Of a DNA stretch of 64,000 nt, positions 1 through 11,051 are shown one piece after another. Each line of letters opens with the position of its first letter. Within the stretch, counting starts at the first letter, position 1. Made by a program: the position numbers and the translations under genes. The stretch lies in the NCBI RefSeq assembly GCF_047495875.1, contig NC_092473.1, positions 14,351,733 to 14,415,732 on the forward strand, in the 5' to 3' direction. The stretch comes from Pithys albifrons albifrons (lineage: Eukaryota; Chordata; Aves; Passeriformes; Thamnophilidae). Under the pieces are notes generated by a model. The model was not told where the DNA came from and did not search any database. It saw only the letters and a program-made list of their open reading frames with translations.

Positions 1-1833
1 CCTCCAGCCCAGCTTGAAATGACAACAGTTTCTCTCCATCTGGGAAGGGGAGGAGGGGTGGTTGCTCCTGGTGCGGGGCTCTATGGGACTCTCTGAGTCC
101 ACAATGCAGAGCAAACATTTTGCCCAGGGACCTGAACCAACATCCATAGCCAAGTCTTGGGAGTAAATTTCTATACCAGAGCACCAGGGAGGAGGCAGAG
201 CTGGGCTTCAGAGCCAGAAACCAGAGGAGGATGGAAGAATGTTGTGGAGGGGCATCACGACCTGCTCACCCCCTTCCTATCCAAGAGTGGAGAGGGGGTA
301 CAGGGACCTCCAGGCTGAGCAGGCAAAGCTGTTTGCACACCCTGGAATTATTCTTGGGGGTAGTTGCCCTTCTTGACCCTACAGCAAGCAGAGGGTTTTC
401 AGGCACCCTGTACCTGTTGCTCAGGGAGCAGCACACCCAGCAGCCAGGTCCCTCTGAGCACTCTGTGTCCCCAGGGCAGCTTTGGCATTCTTGCTGACAG
501 TATATTGACATTCATTTTGACCTTTTGAATCACAAGGATGTTCTGTCCTTCCCGGCCAAGTACAGCCTGGATATCCCGTGGGTGGATTATACTGTATATA
601 CAGTGGCTGTAAATAGGGAACTGGAAGAAGAGAAGCGTGTTTGTGTTCTCACAGGGGTGCAGCGGGCTGGGATGAGGACAAGGAGTTGCTGCCAGTGCCT
701 GGTTTTCCTCCCAGGATACCCAAACAGATGTAGCACCAAGGGAGGAGGATGGTCATGGTGGCAGGGGAATTGCCAGCAGGTAGTTTGGAGGGGAGGAAAA
801 GGGGTCCTGGAAAAGCAGGAGCCACCCCCTCACCACAAGCTCCCGACTGCTTCCGGATCCCCGTGTTTCCTGTCCTCCAGATAATTATCCCTTTTGCTTT
901 GAAAGAACATGAAGAACTGCAATTAGGAGACAACATGCAAAATCAGCCACAAGGGCCCAGCTGGCTCCCGAAGATGGTACTTTTCATGGTCATGGCCACT
1001 CAAATCCCTTTCTGGGCAGTAGCAGAGGCTGTTTCAGCACAAAACCTACCCCAGCCCCAAAAGCTTGAGCTGATACAACTGGCAGCGTGTTCTCAAAAGT
1101 GAAAAATAGGCATCTCCCCCTCCAGTGTGTCCCATACCCTGGCACATATCAAATCCTGTGCCCTGGGATGGCACCACTGGCAGGGAGTGGGGCAGAGAGT
1201 GAGGTGCAGGTGCATAGGGTTGGGAGGAATGTCCCATCACTCCTTCCCTGCACAGCGCTTGGGAGTCAGAGCAGGTCCCTGGCTGGGTCTGCCTCCTCAC
1301 TGCCTTCTGCAGTTTTGGCAGAGGGCTCCCAAGCCTGGCCAGCAGGCAGCTTTGCCACAGAGCTGGCTCCATCCAAGGCTGTCATGGCCTGGGTTCAGCC
1401 ACCCTGTAGTCCCATGGCGCCAGGAAGGCTGTTGGCTTTGTGCTCTGAGCCCAGATACAACACTTATCTCTCCCCTCTCTCTTGCCCTGACGCATTTCTT
1501 CCTCTCTCTCCTTTCCCAGCCAGCTCATGGGACTCTTATCTCAAGTCCCAAATCACTCTTTCCAAGGCAAGCTCAGCAGCATCCTTCACAGTCCTGTGCT
1601 TGTGCACAACAGGAGGGGCACAAGCAACAACCTGGCAGCCAAACCCTTTTGCCTGACATCTTTGTGCCACATAGATGTCCTCAAACCCCTTCCAGCCACC
1701 AAGGCAGGATGATTAATTTCAGAGGTGCTGCTATGAGAACAGGGGTTGCACTTGGCAGCCAAATGCAGTGGGTTTGTGAAGAATAAGGAAAAAGGAAGTG
1801 AAGTGCAGGGCCCAGGGCTGGACTGAGAGTTGT
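1..1833. other. Intergenic DNA, no gene recognised
   Basis: Open frames here are short, overlap one another in several frames and resemble no family I know. By human synteny the mitochondrial nucleotidase gene NT5M could lie to the left of MED9. I searched by eye for its characteristic blocks (the DMDGVLADF phosphatase motif and the KYAWVEKYFG block) and saw none. A perfect 14-bp palindrome sits at 591-604. Confidence 0.5.
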
Positions 1834-1957
1834 GGGATGGGATGGGATGGGATGGGATGGGATGGGATGGGATGCGATGCGATGGGATGGGATGCAATGG
1901 GATGGGATGGGATGGGATGGGATGGGATGGGATGGGATGGGATGGGATGGGATGGGA
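1834..1957. repeat. (GGGAT)n pentanucleotide microsatellite
   Basis: About 25 head-to-tail copies of GGGAT are visible. A few variant units (GATGC, AATGG) sit in the middle third, so the array is two purer blocks around an interrupted core. Three frames on each strand stay open only because the unit contains no stop. The plus strand is the G-rich strand. Confidence 0.97.
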
Positions 1958-4900
1958 CAGCTGGGGTGCGCAGTGTCTGCTGATGATGCCCCAAACCCAC
2001 ATTTTTGTGAGCATGAGCAGAGTGATAAAGCCACAGCTGGCTACTCAATTCATCCTGCAGCATGAAGCAATTACCAGCAGCTATTCCAGGTTCCAGATGG
2101 AGTGCAGGGAGCGAAGCACTGCATTCCCGGCTGGCTCAAACACTGTCCGTGCTGCCAAGTGAGCCTCGTGCATCTGAGCAGCCTCAGCCAGAGGTGGTGG
2201 ATCCCCAGGTCTTGCAGAGCATTTGTTGGTGGAGAAGAAATCAATGCTCAGTCAGGAGTTCCTGTCGCGTGGCTGCTGCATCCGCCCCGTTGTGCGGCAG
2301 GAGAGGGTGACGTTCGCTGTGGTCCCTCCTGGCCAAGCCATGTGTCTCGGCAGCATGGAGCAGGTCTGCCTGGTGGAACAGCATGGAGAGGCTGTGACAA
2401 ACCCTGCTGTCTGCAATGGCATTGCCCAAAATGAGGGGCATTTACCGGACTGAGAGCAATGGGGTGTTTAGGAACACACACAGCTCATCACACCAAGCAG
2501 CGGCTGCTCAGTTATGGTGATTCCTTGGGTTCCAAGAGGAGATGTCTGTCCACTCCTCTGCCCCATGTGACTGCCTGGTTTATGGGCCTGTTAGTGAGTT
2601 TTAAACATTGTAAAACTTAGCAAAGGGAATAAAAGAACCTCAGAGACCTTCTTCATCTTCTGGAGCTCAGGGACAGTAGTGCCTGTGCAAAGGAGAAGTC
2701 CAAACCCTCCTTAGCAGGGGAATGCTGGAGCAGGAGCTCACCATGTTGACAGGGAAACAGGCCCATGGATTCCCAGTGTTGGAATAACTGTGTGTACATA
2801 CCCACGTGTTCACATGGATCTGCACACCTGCATGTGTGTATGCTTGTGTGCATCCATGTCCATGCATGTGTGCACATTTTTCTAGCCCTCTGCATCCACA
2901 GGGATAATGTCATGTCCAGGTGGAAGAAGCATCACTCCCTGGGAATTTGTCTGTTTCATTAGCACATTGAAATTCCCATGTTTTTCAGTCTTCATATCCA
3001 GGCTGCCTCTTGGGAACAGTCTCTGTCCCAGGCCTTGTTCCTGTCCCATGCTCACAAAGTGGTGCTGTGGTCAGTGGGAGCTCAGTGCTTTGGGTGTCCA
3101 GATCCAGCCTGATTCAGCCTTTCCTGGCTTGGAGGAGCCGCTTTCCGCCCCTGAAATAGCAACTCAGATGATGCTCTTGGCAGCTGGGGATGATGATGCA
3201 AAATGCTCGTTATCCAGCAGGAACAATCAGACTTATGGCAATTATCTCTGCAGTTGCTGAGAGATGCCGGAACAGGCCAGCCGGCAGCCAGATCCCAGTG
3301 TAATCCCTCAGTGGGAGAGACACAGTGCCCAGCCTTGCCAGGAGCTGCCATTGCCATGGACGGCAGTAGGAACATCCCAAGATCCCCCTGCAGTGCCAGG
3401 AGGGCTGGTTTTCCATGGGATCGAGGGCAAGGATGGGTGAGTATTTACCTGAAAGTCAAATGCCCCTCTCTAATGACACTTGTGTGCATTCAGATCAGTG
3501 GTGGAAGGGCTGAGCCATACTGGGATTAGAGGATGGTCTTAGGAACTGAATTGTTTTGAGTGATTCTCTGGCCTCCCTCTCTGCCAGATGCCCTCATGGG
3601 AGAAGCCAGGATAGACTCAGCTTCTCGGCAAGGTAGAAAGAGGGAAAAGTTGGCTCCAGGTTGGACCAAGCCATGGGCACCAAGGTGGGCATTGGCTGCT
3701 GAGCTGGGCTTTAGGGTACATTCCTCTGGGGGAAAAAGTCAGGCTTCTGGTTTAGAAATGCCCATGGGGTAAAAGCTGAAAGAACAAGTTCACTCATTTC
3801 TCAAGTCAGAACAACAAGGAGGGTTTGTCTTTTCCCTCCTGACATTTTTTGAAAACCTTATTTTGATTCCTCTGCAGCTGCTCAGAGCCAAACCCCCAAA
3901 CCAATCCCATCCCAGAAACCAACTCCTCCTTGGATAAATCAGTGTGCAGCCAGGATGGGGTGAAAGCTTTTAGGCAGGAAGGGGCATGGCTGAGCATCAG
4001 ATCACCAGCCCAAGGAGTGCCCAGGAGTGAGGGAGTGGGAGCTGGAACAATAGGAAACCTGGGAAACCTCAGACATTTTTCCAATGAAAACTTTACATGA
4101 GGCAAGAATGTCACCACATCCTGGCCTTGTTTGTGCCACAAGAGCCACCAGACTTCCCAGGAAAGTTTAGCTACCTGGTCGTCAAATAGTCTCTGATATG
4201 CTTTGTTTATTAGAAGCTAAACATTAAGCCCTTGGCAAACAGGGATCCTTGGGGCCAGGGACACGTGACCACAACAAGCCACCCATTGGTGCCAGTCCTG
4301 AAACTGGTGGAAGCTGCTGGTGTGGCTGAGGAGAGGGAGTGACTGCTCCAGGTGGGGAGATGGCAGCATCCTGGGAATGCCCAGGGCCCAGGGAGCCCCA
4401 GGTCAGGAGAAAGAAGGCTCACCAAAATGTTCCTCTTGCCATGGCATTGCAGAGATGCACCATGTCCAGGTCAGGAGAAGGATTAAATGGCTTCTCACTG
4501 GAGCTGGATGGAGACTTCTCCATCTCCCACATTTGCAAGAGAGATGTGTCTCCCACCTTGCCAGTGCTGCCCCAGAAACCCACTGCTCTGCATGTAAAAC
4601 TATCCTTCAAGGACAACTGATTGATCTTGCAAAGCCCATGTAAAATTTGTCTCTTTTCAGTAATTAGACAAATATAGAGAAATGGTGTTTGCAATTCAAG
4701 TGAAGGACAGCCTAAAATCTTAATCTGATGTTTTTTAGTGGTGCCAAAACAAAGTCCAAACAAAGCTCTTTTCCTCTACCCCTGTGTTAAGTAACTCAAG
4801 AGACACATTTTGAAGTGCTCCAACACCAGGTAATGCCTTTTCCTGCCACACTTGAAGAAACTCTGACAAACACACACACAAAGGCTGACCCACTTTAGGA

Positions 4901-5084
4901 GAATAAGAACGACTCCAAGAAAGGGCCTGGGATTTCATTAATGTCCTTAATGCAACTCCATTAGTGACTGTCTGCTATGTGCATCCAGGTAAATTTATCC
5001 TGACAAGTCTGTCCTCTGGGACACCCACACTGTGTCCATGTATGAGGCAGTGCTGCCCTGGGATCCATGGATACACGAGCACAG
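1958..5084. other. Intergenic DNA, no gene recognised
   Basis: I see no recognisable coding exon, RNA gene or transposon. There is a short purine/pyrimidine-alternating stretch rich in TGTG and CATG near 2790-2880. Open frames have no family signature. Confidence 0.45.
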
Positions 5085-5290
5085 GGATGCATGAGCTCAA
5101 GGAATGCAGCCAGGGATGCAGCCAGGGATGCACAAACACACAGGGATGCACACACAAACAAGGATGCACACTCACACAGGGATGCAGCCAGGGATGCACA
5201 AACACACAGGGATGCACATGCACAGGGAGCAGCTGGGGGGTGCACACTCACACAAGGATGCCCACAGACACAGGGATGAACGTGCACAGG
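5085..5290. repeat. Degenerate GGATGCA-type minisatellite
   Basis: The core CAGGGATGCA recurs with variable spacers (GCCA or a CAAACACACA-type filler) roughly every 10 to 25 bp. Both strands show long repetitive open frames here (for example Cys-Val-His-Pro style repeats on the minus strand). These are by-products of the repeat, not a protein gene. Confidence 0.85.
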
Positions 5291-8200
5291 CATGAACACA
5301 TATATGCTGTCCCAATCCGTCACCTTCCCAACAGGCAATGTCTGTTCCAATGTCTGTGCATTCAGAATGTCAGGACAGAAACCCTTGCCTGGGCTGAGCC
5401 CTGGGCACAGTGCAGGCACTTTGAGCATTGCTGCAAGGCCATGATTACATATTGAGAGTGAAACTGCTGCTGCCTCATGTCTTTGGCAGCACGTGTTCAG
5501 CGCCTCACTCATTATTTGTAAATAATGGCAGGGATGTTGCTGACTCACCACATGGCAGCCAGAGCCAGCAGGGATCCAGGGCTGCTTTTGCCCAGTGGTA
5601 GCAAGGGCACTTCCCTCTGCAGGCTTAGGTTTCCTCAGGGACACCCCAAATTCACACTCCAAGTTCCTGTCTTGCTCCTGTGAAGTGACTTCTGCCCTTT
5701 TGCATGGGGTGGAAAACAGCTTGGAGTGTTCAAACCAGACTGTGGGATGATCTGGTGGGACCCTGCAGGAACTGGTGGCTCCCCAGGACTCACCATTCTG
5801 GGATGCCCCATGGCTACAGCGCTGTCTAATGGAGACAGTGAGCTCCAGAGCCACCTGCACTGGAGACATGCCAGGCTGTGGCTGATCCATCTGCGTGTTT
5901 TCCTGGATCCAGGATTCTGCGTAGCTGCCCTTGCGTAAGAAGCCCTCAGTGCTCCCTCTGCCCACACCATGGCCGGGGTACCTCCCCTGGGGTACCACAG
6001 CCTGGGCCAACCCCTGTGTTTGCTCAGCCGTGGGGTGGCGTTGCAGAACAACATGAGATCAACTGGGCGCTCCCTGTGCCCTTGAATCATCCCCACTCAC
6101 CTCCTGAGGCTTGGAGTGCTGAAGTACTGGTGGCTGTCATGGCCAGGCCAATGTCCTCCAGTGACACTCAATCTGATGTTACAGGCAGCCTGGACAAGCC
6201 TCATATGCCACCTCTTGTCCCAGGCTCTGTCCTGTATGGTGGGCTCTCCTCGAGGATGGTACCTCTTGGATCATGGGATGATGGCCCCTCTCCCACATCA
6301 GCCCAGTTTGCCTGATGGCCAATGGCTCTGCCAAAGCCTGACAAGCTCCAGGAGGCACTGGGGTGCTGTGGATGTGCTTGGTGCTGCTTGTTCACACCAG
6401 CTGATGGCCTCTGGGGCACCAGCAGCTCTGGGAGGATGTGGTGGTGCAGGGCTGCCTGTCTGGGCCAGCCAGACCACCAAGGCCTAAATGCCTCTGGCTA
6501 AAATATGGTTTCAAAGGATGTAATTTGGTTTGTGGCCTCCCATCAGCACCCATCAGAAATCTGGGACACCAGGGCCCTGAAATGGTCCCTGAACGACACT
6601 AGGAGTCAAGATAAGGCAGAGCCCAAGACTGAATTTCCATCTGGTCAAAATTAGAGGGATCTTGGCCAGGAACTTGAGCAGTTGCAGGATCACAGCCATG
6701 GCCTAATAGAAGTCCAATGTTTCTGTGCCTTGGCTGCAGCCAAAGGCTGCAGCTGTAACTTCTCAATTCCTATCAACCCTGTCCCAGGTGGTCACAACCC
6801 TGACAACACCTCCCTGGCTGAGCAATACAGACTTATCCCACCACAGCAGCTTAGCAAGACTTAAATAGAAAATTCAGGCTTCTGATGCAGTGCAGGAGCA
6901 GGAGGAAGAGATAAAGTTCAACCTGGTGATAGCCACATAGTAAAAAATGATAACAGAGCTGGTGGTAACAGCACAACAAGCTCCAGATGGTCCGGCAGCA
7001 AGAAGCGGAGCCCAGTGAAATGCCAGACCATCAATATAAAAACATCAAGTCATTGTAAGGAAATAGTGAAAGGCACAGAGTCACCTGGTGGTAAATCCCT
7101 CAGAAGTTCCCTCTGGAAGCAGACAAGAGATACAGTCTGTACAGAAATGAAAGGGAAAAAGGATTAGCATTGGTATCATAAAGAAACAGACAAAAACAAA
7201 AGACGCTCTGGATACAGATTATTTGATCAGCTGGTTTTTAGGATAATGGGTTAATGAAATGTCTGGGTAGGCAATGAGTGTACACAGGAGATCAGATGGT
7301 TTGGAAACATTCACACGTTTGAGAAACTGCCTGTCCAGCAACTGAATTATACAAAGAGCCACAATTAAATTGAGGAACAGGTCGATCATTTGCACTTCAG
7401 GTTTATTACCAAATCCAGGGGGAAATTATTCTTTTCATTCATCACTAAGCTTCTTTGTTCATGCTTTAGCTGCCTCACAGGGAGTTTTCACTGGTTGCTC
7501 ATTCAAAACCTTCTGCTGAGGAACTGACAGCAGGTGAAAAAATGCAGAGTGAAAATTAGGGAGAACTGCAACCCACCACCAGCTCCTCCTGAGAACAGGG
7601 GATGGGCAGACACAGCCCTCCCGTGTGAGATGGAGACCCTGACTGGACTGCAAAGGGATGTAGAAGACCATATTGATGGTGATATCTATCAGGAATTGCA
7701 TTACAAGGACATAACCCTGGTCATCACAGTCACCCCTGGGGACAAGGGTCTCACAGCTTGGACTTCGACAGGGACAGGTGAAGGTTCAGGCACAGCAGCA
7801 CTGCTGCTCACCTGACATCAACACTGTCTGCACAACCACACCACCAAAATTCTTCTCTGCCAGACCTTTTAACTGGGTATCACCTCTCCCCACAGCCCTC
7901 ACCAGGGATTGGACACCATCACAATATAGACCACAGTTCTACTGTCCCCTCGTACAGGTTGACACTCAGATGGCGACAACACAGTCTCACCTGTTCAATT
8001 CACCAGCATCACCTTTGCTCTCCCCTGGACTTGCCACAAGACATGACAAGCCCCAATGGACTGAGGTGGGTCAGCTGGGGGAGCTGGAGGAGCTGTTCCA
8101 GCAAGAAAGGGAAGGCAAGAAGCAGGGAGAGGGAGAAACACCAACTAAATAAAGCTGTGTGTTCCAGCTGCTGTGGGAACACAAGACCCAAAATGAGAAA

Positions 8201-9077
8201 GGAATGGCACAAAGAAATACTGACTGACAGCACTTTCAGTACGGCTGAATGGTATCTGCATGTTGTCACCTGCTCCAGCGACTGCCTGACTCACCCATCA
8301 AAGGCAGGTGTTCAGCAGCCCAGCAATTATTGCTGCCCTCCTCCAGAAAGCTAAGGGGAGAATTAAAACCAGCACAGCACTGAGGGAAGTGTCCCCCATG
8401 GAGCCTGAATCAACTCTTGCATTAGAAACAGCCCTTAAAAAGAGACAGAAATGATCCTCTCGGCTCAGCCCCAAGTGAAGGACACAGCATCCTGTACCTC
8501 CTGCTTGGCTCAGTCCAAAGGTCATAAATACCACCAGCCTTCCTGCAGGGATCTGTTCAGTGGAACCTGGGGTCCCCCAGGCTCCTTCACACATTCCAGC
8601 ACCAGCCCCCAAACCAGGATCCATTCCTGACAGAAGGAACAAAGTGAGCAATTGCATCTGCTATATTTAGAGCAAACAGTCAATACTCCACATTTAAATG
8701 GCTACCAGCATTCTCATTAGATGTATAAATAGCCTCTGTTTGCTTTTCAAAAGAAATTGGTTTAAAAGACAAAATTGCCTTGCCAGTCCTCCTCAGCCTA
8801 TAACTGTTGAGCAGGGGGGCCTATTTGAAATGAAAAATTAAATTATGCATTTTCTCTCAGTCAAACCAGGAATAAAAGCTCACGTCTGGGGCTGGTATTA
8901 TCAGTGCTACCATACTTTATATGGATACAGGGGTTTAAACAGTGGCAGCTGTTGGCTGCAGCAAACTCGGGCTGTTTAGGGCAGAGAGGCATCACCCTCC
9001 CTCTCCCAGCCTTGACCACTCACCATCCTGAGCTGCCTCTTCCATCTGCAGGTCAGTCTTGGCAGAGCCCCATTTCT
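5291..9077. other. Intergenic DNA, no gene recognised
   Basis: No exon or element could be identified. The segment 6600-7450 is AT-richer and nearly free of long open frames. The segment 8640-8900 is AT-rich with many TAAA and ATTA words and is a weak candidate for conserved non-coding sequence, judged on composition only. Confidence 0.4.
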
Positions 9078-9470
9078 TCATAGAATGGCAGAATGACTTG
9101 GGTTGGATGGGACCCTAAAGTTCATCTCATTCCAAACCCGTGCCACGGGAGGAACACCTTCCACTAGACCAGGTTACTCCAAGTCCTGTCCAACCCTGAA
9201 CACTTCCAGGGATGGGGCAGCCACAGCTTCTCTGGGCAACCTGTGCCAGGGCCTCCCCACCCTCACAGGGAGGAATTCCTTTCCAATATCCCATCTAATC
9301 CTGCTCTCTGACAGTGTGAAGCTGTTCCCCCTTGCTCTGTCACTCCAGGCCCTTGTCCAAAGTACCTCTCCAGCTCTCTTGGAGCCCCTTTTGGCACTCG
9401 AGTAGGTTCCAAGCTCTACCCAGAGCCTTCTCTTCTCCAGACTGAACACCCCCAGCTCTCTCAGCCTGTC
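9078..9470 (-). mobile_element. CR1 LINE 3' fragment
   Basis: Read on the minus strand, this ends with the CR1 tail: a CTGCCATTCTATG-like terminus preceded by the conserved blocks GGCAACCTG, TTCCAGGG and GTTGGACAGG in their complements. On the plus strand it starts at the AGAATGG block and passes through the characteristic ACACTTCCAGGGATGG and TCTCTGGGCAACCTG words. It continues to CTTCTCCAGACTGAACA, where similarity to the avian CR1 consensus fades. It is a 5'-truncated, dead copy with no complete reverse transcriptase. Confidence 0.9.
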
Positions 9471-9892
9471 TTTTGCCCCCTTCTTCCCTCTCTCCCAGTT
9501 TCAAAGTGGTCCCAGCCCTGACACCACATTTCTGTTCTTCCTCCAAGACCCTCCAGTTTCCGGCCCAGGCTCTCACCCAACACTCCAGGTTGCTTTCCCT
9601 CTGCCTGATGCTGGCTGTGCCTCCTCCCTCAGGCAGAAAGCCTGGCGCCAAGTAATCATCCATCTTTAAGGCATTGCAAGGACCATATCTATCCCTGTCA
9701 TCCAGCCCACATTGTCCTGACTTTCATTAAAGTCTAAGGACACAAACCACAGCGGAAAATCTGGGCTGTAAGAGACCAAAACCCTGCTGTGGCCCTGGAG
9801 TTTGCCTCCAAAGGCAGGGATGTATACAGGCTTGGGACACCAATCTCAGGGTGCTGAGGGGCTGGGAGCCATGGCCAGGGTGGCACAGCATG
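9471..9892. other. Unassigned DNA between CR1 and minisatellite
   Basis: Pyrimidine-rich sequence continues past the CR1 similarity. I cannot assign it. It may be an older part of the CR1 or flanking unique DNA. Confidence 0.35.
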
Positions 9893-10032
9893 GTTTGTGG
9901 GACCCCTGGATGGTTCCTGTGAGCTCTGGATTGTTCCTGGGACACCTGGGTAGTTTCTGTGATCTCTGTGTGGCTTCTGGGACATCTGTATTGTTCCTGG
10001 GGCCCCTGGATGGGTTCTTGGGACCCGTTCTC
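9893..10032. repeat. 20-bp minisatellite, 7 units
   Basis: Seven consecutive units begin with GTTCCTGGGA-type words at 9893, 9913, 9933, 9953, 9973, 9993 and 10013. The spacing is exactly 20 bp with no indels. Units diverge by substitution only, which suggests an older tandem duplication. Confidence 0.9.
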
Positions 10033-10104
10033 ATTGCCCTACCCTTGTAGTGCAGGATGCTGCACTCTCTCCTTCCTCCCACCTCCTGTGTGGGGCTTGG
10101 ATGG

Positions 10105-10475
10105 GAAGCGGGACCACTGAGGGGGGCACAGGAGGGGATCACTGAGGGATTTGGGGGGAATCACTGAGAAGAATCAGGGGGGATCACTGGGAGGGATCAT
10201 GGGGGTTCACAGAGGGAATCACTGGGGTGGCACATGCAGGAATTGCTGGGAGGATGTGGGGGAAATCCTTGGGAATCGCAGAGTGGATCATTTTGGGGAC
10301 TCAAGAGGTATCACTGGGAGGGGGAGGGAATCACTGACGGGGGCACAAGAGGGATCACTGGGAGGTCACAGGGTGGATCACTGGAAGGGCACAGGCAGGA
10401 ATTGCTGTAGTGTGTGTAGGGTAGATCCCTGGGAGTCACAGGATGGATAATTTGCGGGCACAGGGTGGATCATTT
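10105..10475. repeat. Degenerate GATCACTGGGAGG minisatellite
   Basis: The word GGATCACTGGGAGG or close variants (AATCACTGAG, GATCATGGGG, GATCACTGGAAGG) recurs many times at irregular intervals of about 20 bp and upward. Longer composite units share CACAGGCAGGAATTGCTG. It runs directly into the CCCCAT array. Confidence 0.8.
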
Positions 10476-10477
10476 GA

Positions 10478-10853
10478 TCAGCCCCAGCCCCATTCCCAGC
10501 CCCAGCCCAGCCCAAGCCCCATTCCCATCCCCATTCTCATTCCCATCCCCAGCCCCATTCCCAGCCCCATTCCCATCCCCATCCCCATTCTCATTCCCAT
10601 CCCCATCCCCATCCCCATCCCCATCCCCATCCCCATCCCCATCCCCATCCCCATCTCCATCTCCATTCCCATCCCCATCCCCATCCCCATCCCCATCCCC
10701 ATCCCCATCCCCATCCCCATCCCCATCCCCATCCCCATCCCCATCCCCATCCCCATCCCCATCCCCATTACCTTCCCCATCCCCATCCCCATCCCCATCC
10801 CCATTCCCAGCCCCAGCCCCAGCGCCAGCCCCAGCGCCAGCCCCAGCCCCAAT
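10478..10853. repeat. (CCCCAT)n hexanucleotide array upstream of MED9
   Basis: This is a hexanucleotide tract of CCCCAT units with TTCCCAT, TCTCAT and CCCCAG variants, about 375 bp long, with long pure blocks between roughly 10597 and 10795. The last 45 bp change to CCCCAG and GCGCCAG units. It ends about 60 bp before the MED9 ATG, so it lies in the promoter or 5' untranslated region. The minus strand reads GGGGAT and has runs of four G every six bases, the spacing that favours G-quadruplexes. The unit is six bases long, so it stays in one frame: Ser-Pro in the MED9 frame, Ile-Pro in another, and Gly-Met or Gly-Asp on the reverse strand. Confidence 0.97.
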
Positions 10854-10914
10854 CCCGGTCCCGGCGGGCGGAGCCGCGGCCGCCCCGCCCCGCTCCGTCA
10901 CTGCCGGCCCCGCC
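10854..10914 (+). promoter_or_regulatory. MED9 proximal CpG-rich promoter / 5' UTR
   Basis: The 60 bp before the ATG are almost pure GC, with a CCCCGCCCC Sp1-type box at about 10884 and many CpGs. There is no TATA element, as expected for a housekeeping Mediator gene. The transcription start cannot be placed from sequence. It may lie here or inside the hexanucleotide array. Confidence 0.6.
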
Positions 10915-11051
10915 ATGGCGTCCTCGGGCACGGCCCGTACGACGGAGGAGCTCCCGCCGCCGGAGCCTCCGGCCGAGCAGAAGCCGCCGCCGCTGCCCCC
11001 AGCGCAGGAGGAGTTCTCCTTCCTGCCTCTCGTCCACGACATCATCAAATG
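10915..11051 (+). CDS. MED9: MED9 coding exon 1
   Basis: Encodes residues 1-45 plus two bases of Cys46. The donor is AAATG|GTAACG. The exon lies inside the CpG-rich promoter block, and the frame is also open upstream for 450 nt through the CCCCAT array. Confidence 0.95.

Noticed and set aside
591..604. Perfect palindrome ACTGTATATACAGT
   Set aside because: Perfect but only 14 bp, and expected by chance at about this rate in 64 kb of AT-containing DNA. No context supports a function.
4961..6010. 349-codon minus-strand open frame with Cys-Val-His-Pro repeats
   Set aside because: The repetitive portion is the GGATGCA minisatellite read backwards. The rest has no recognisable domain and overlaps equally long frames.
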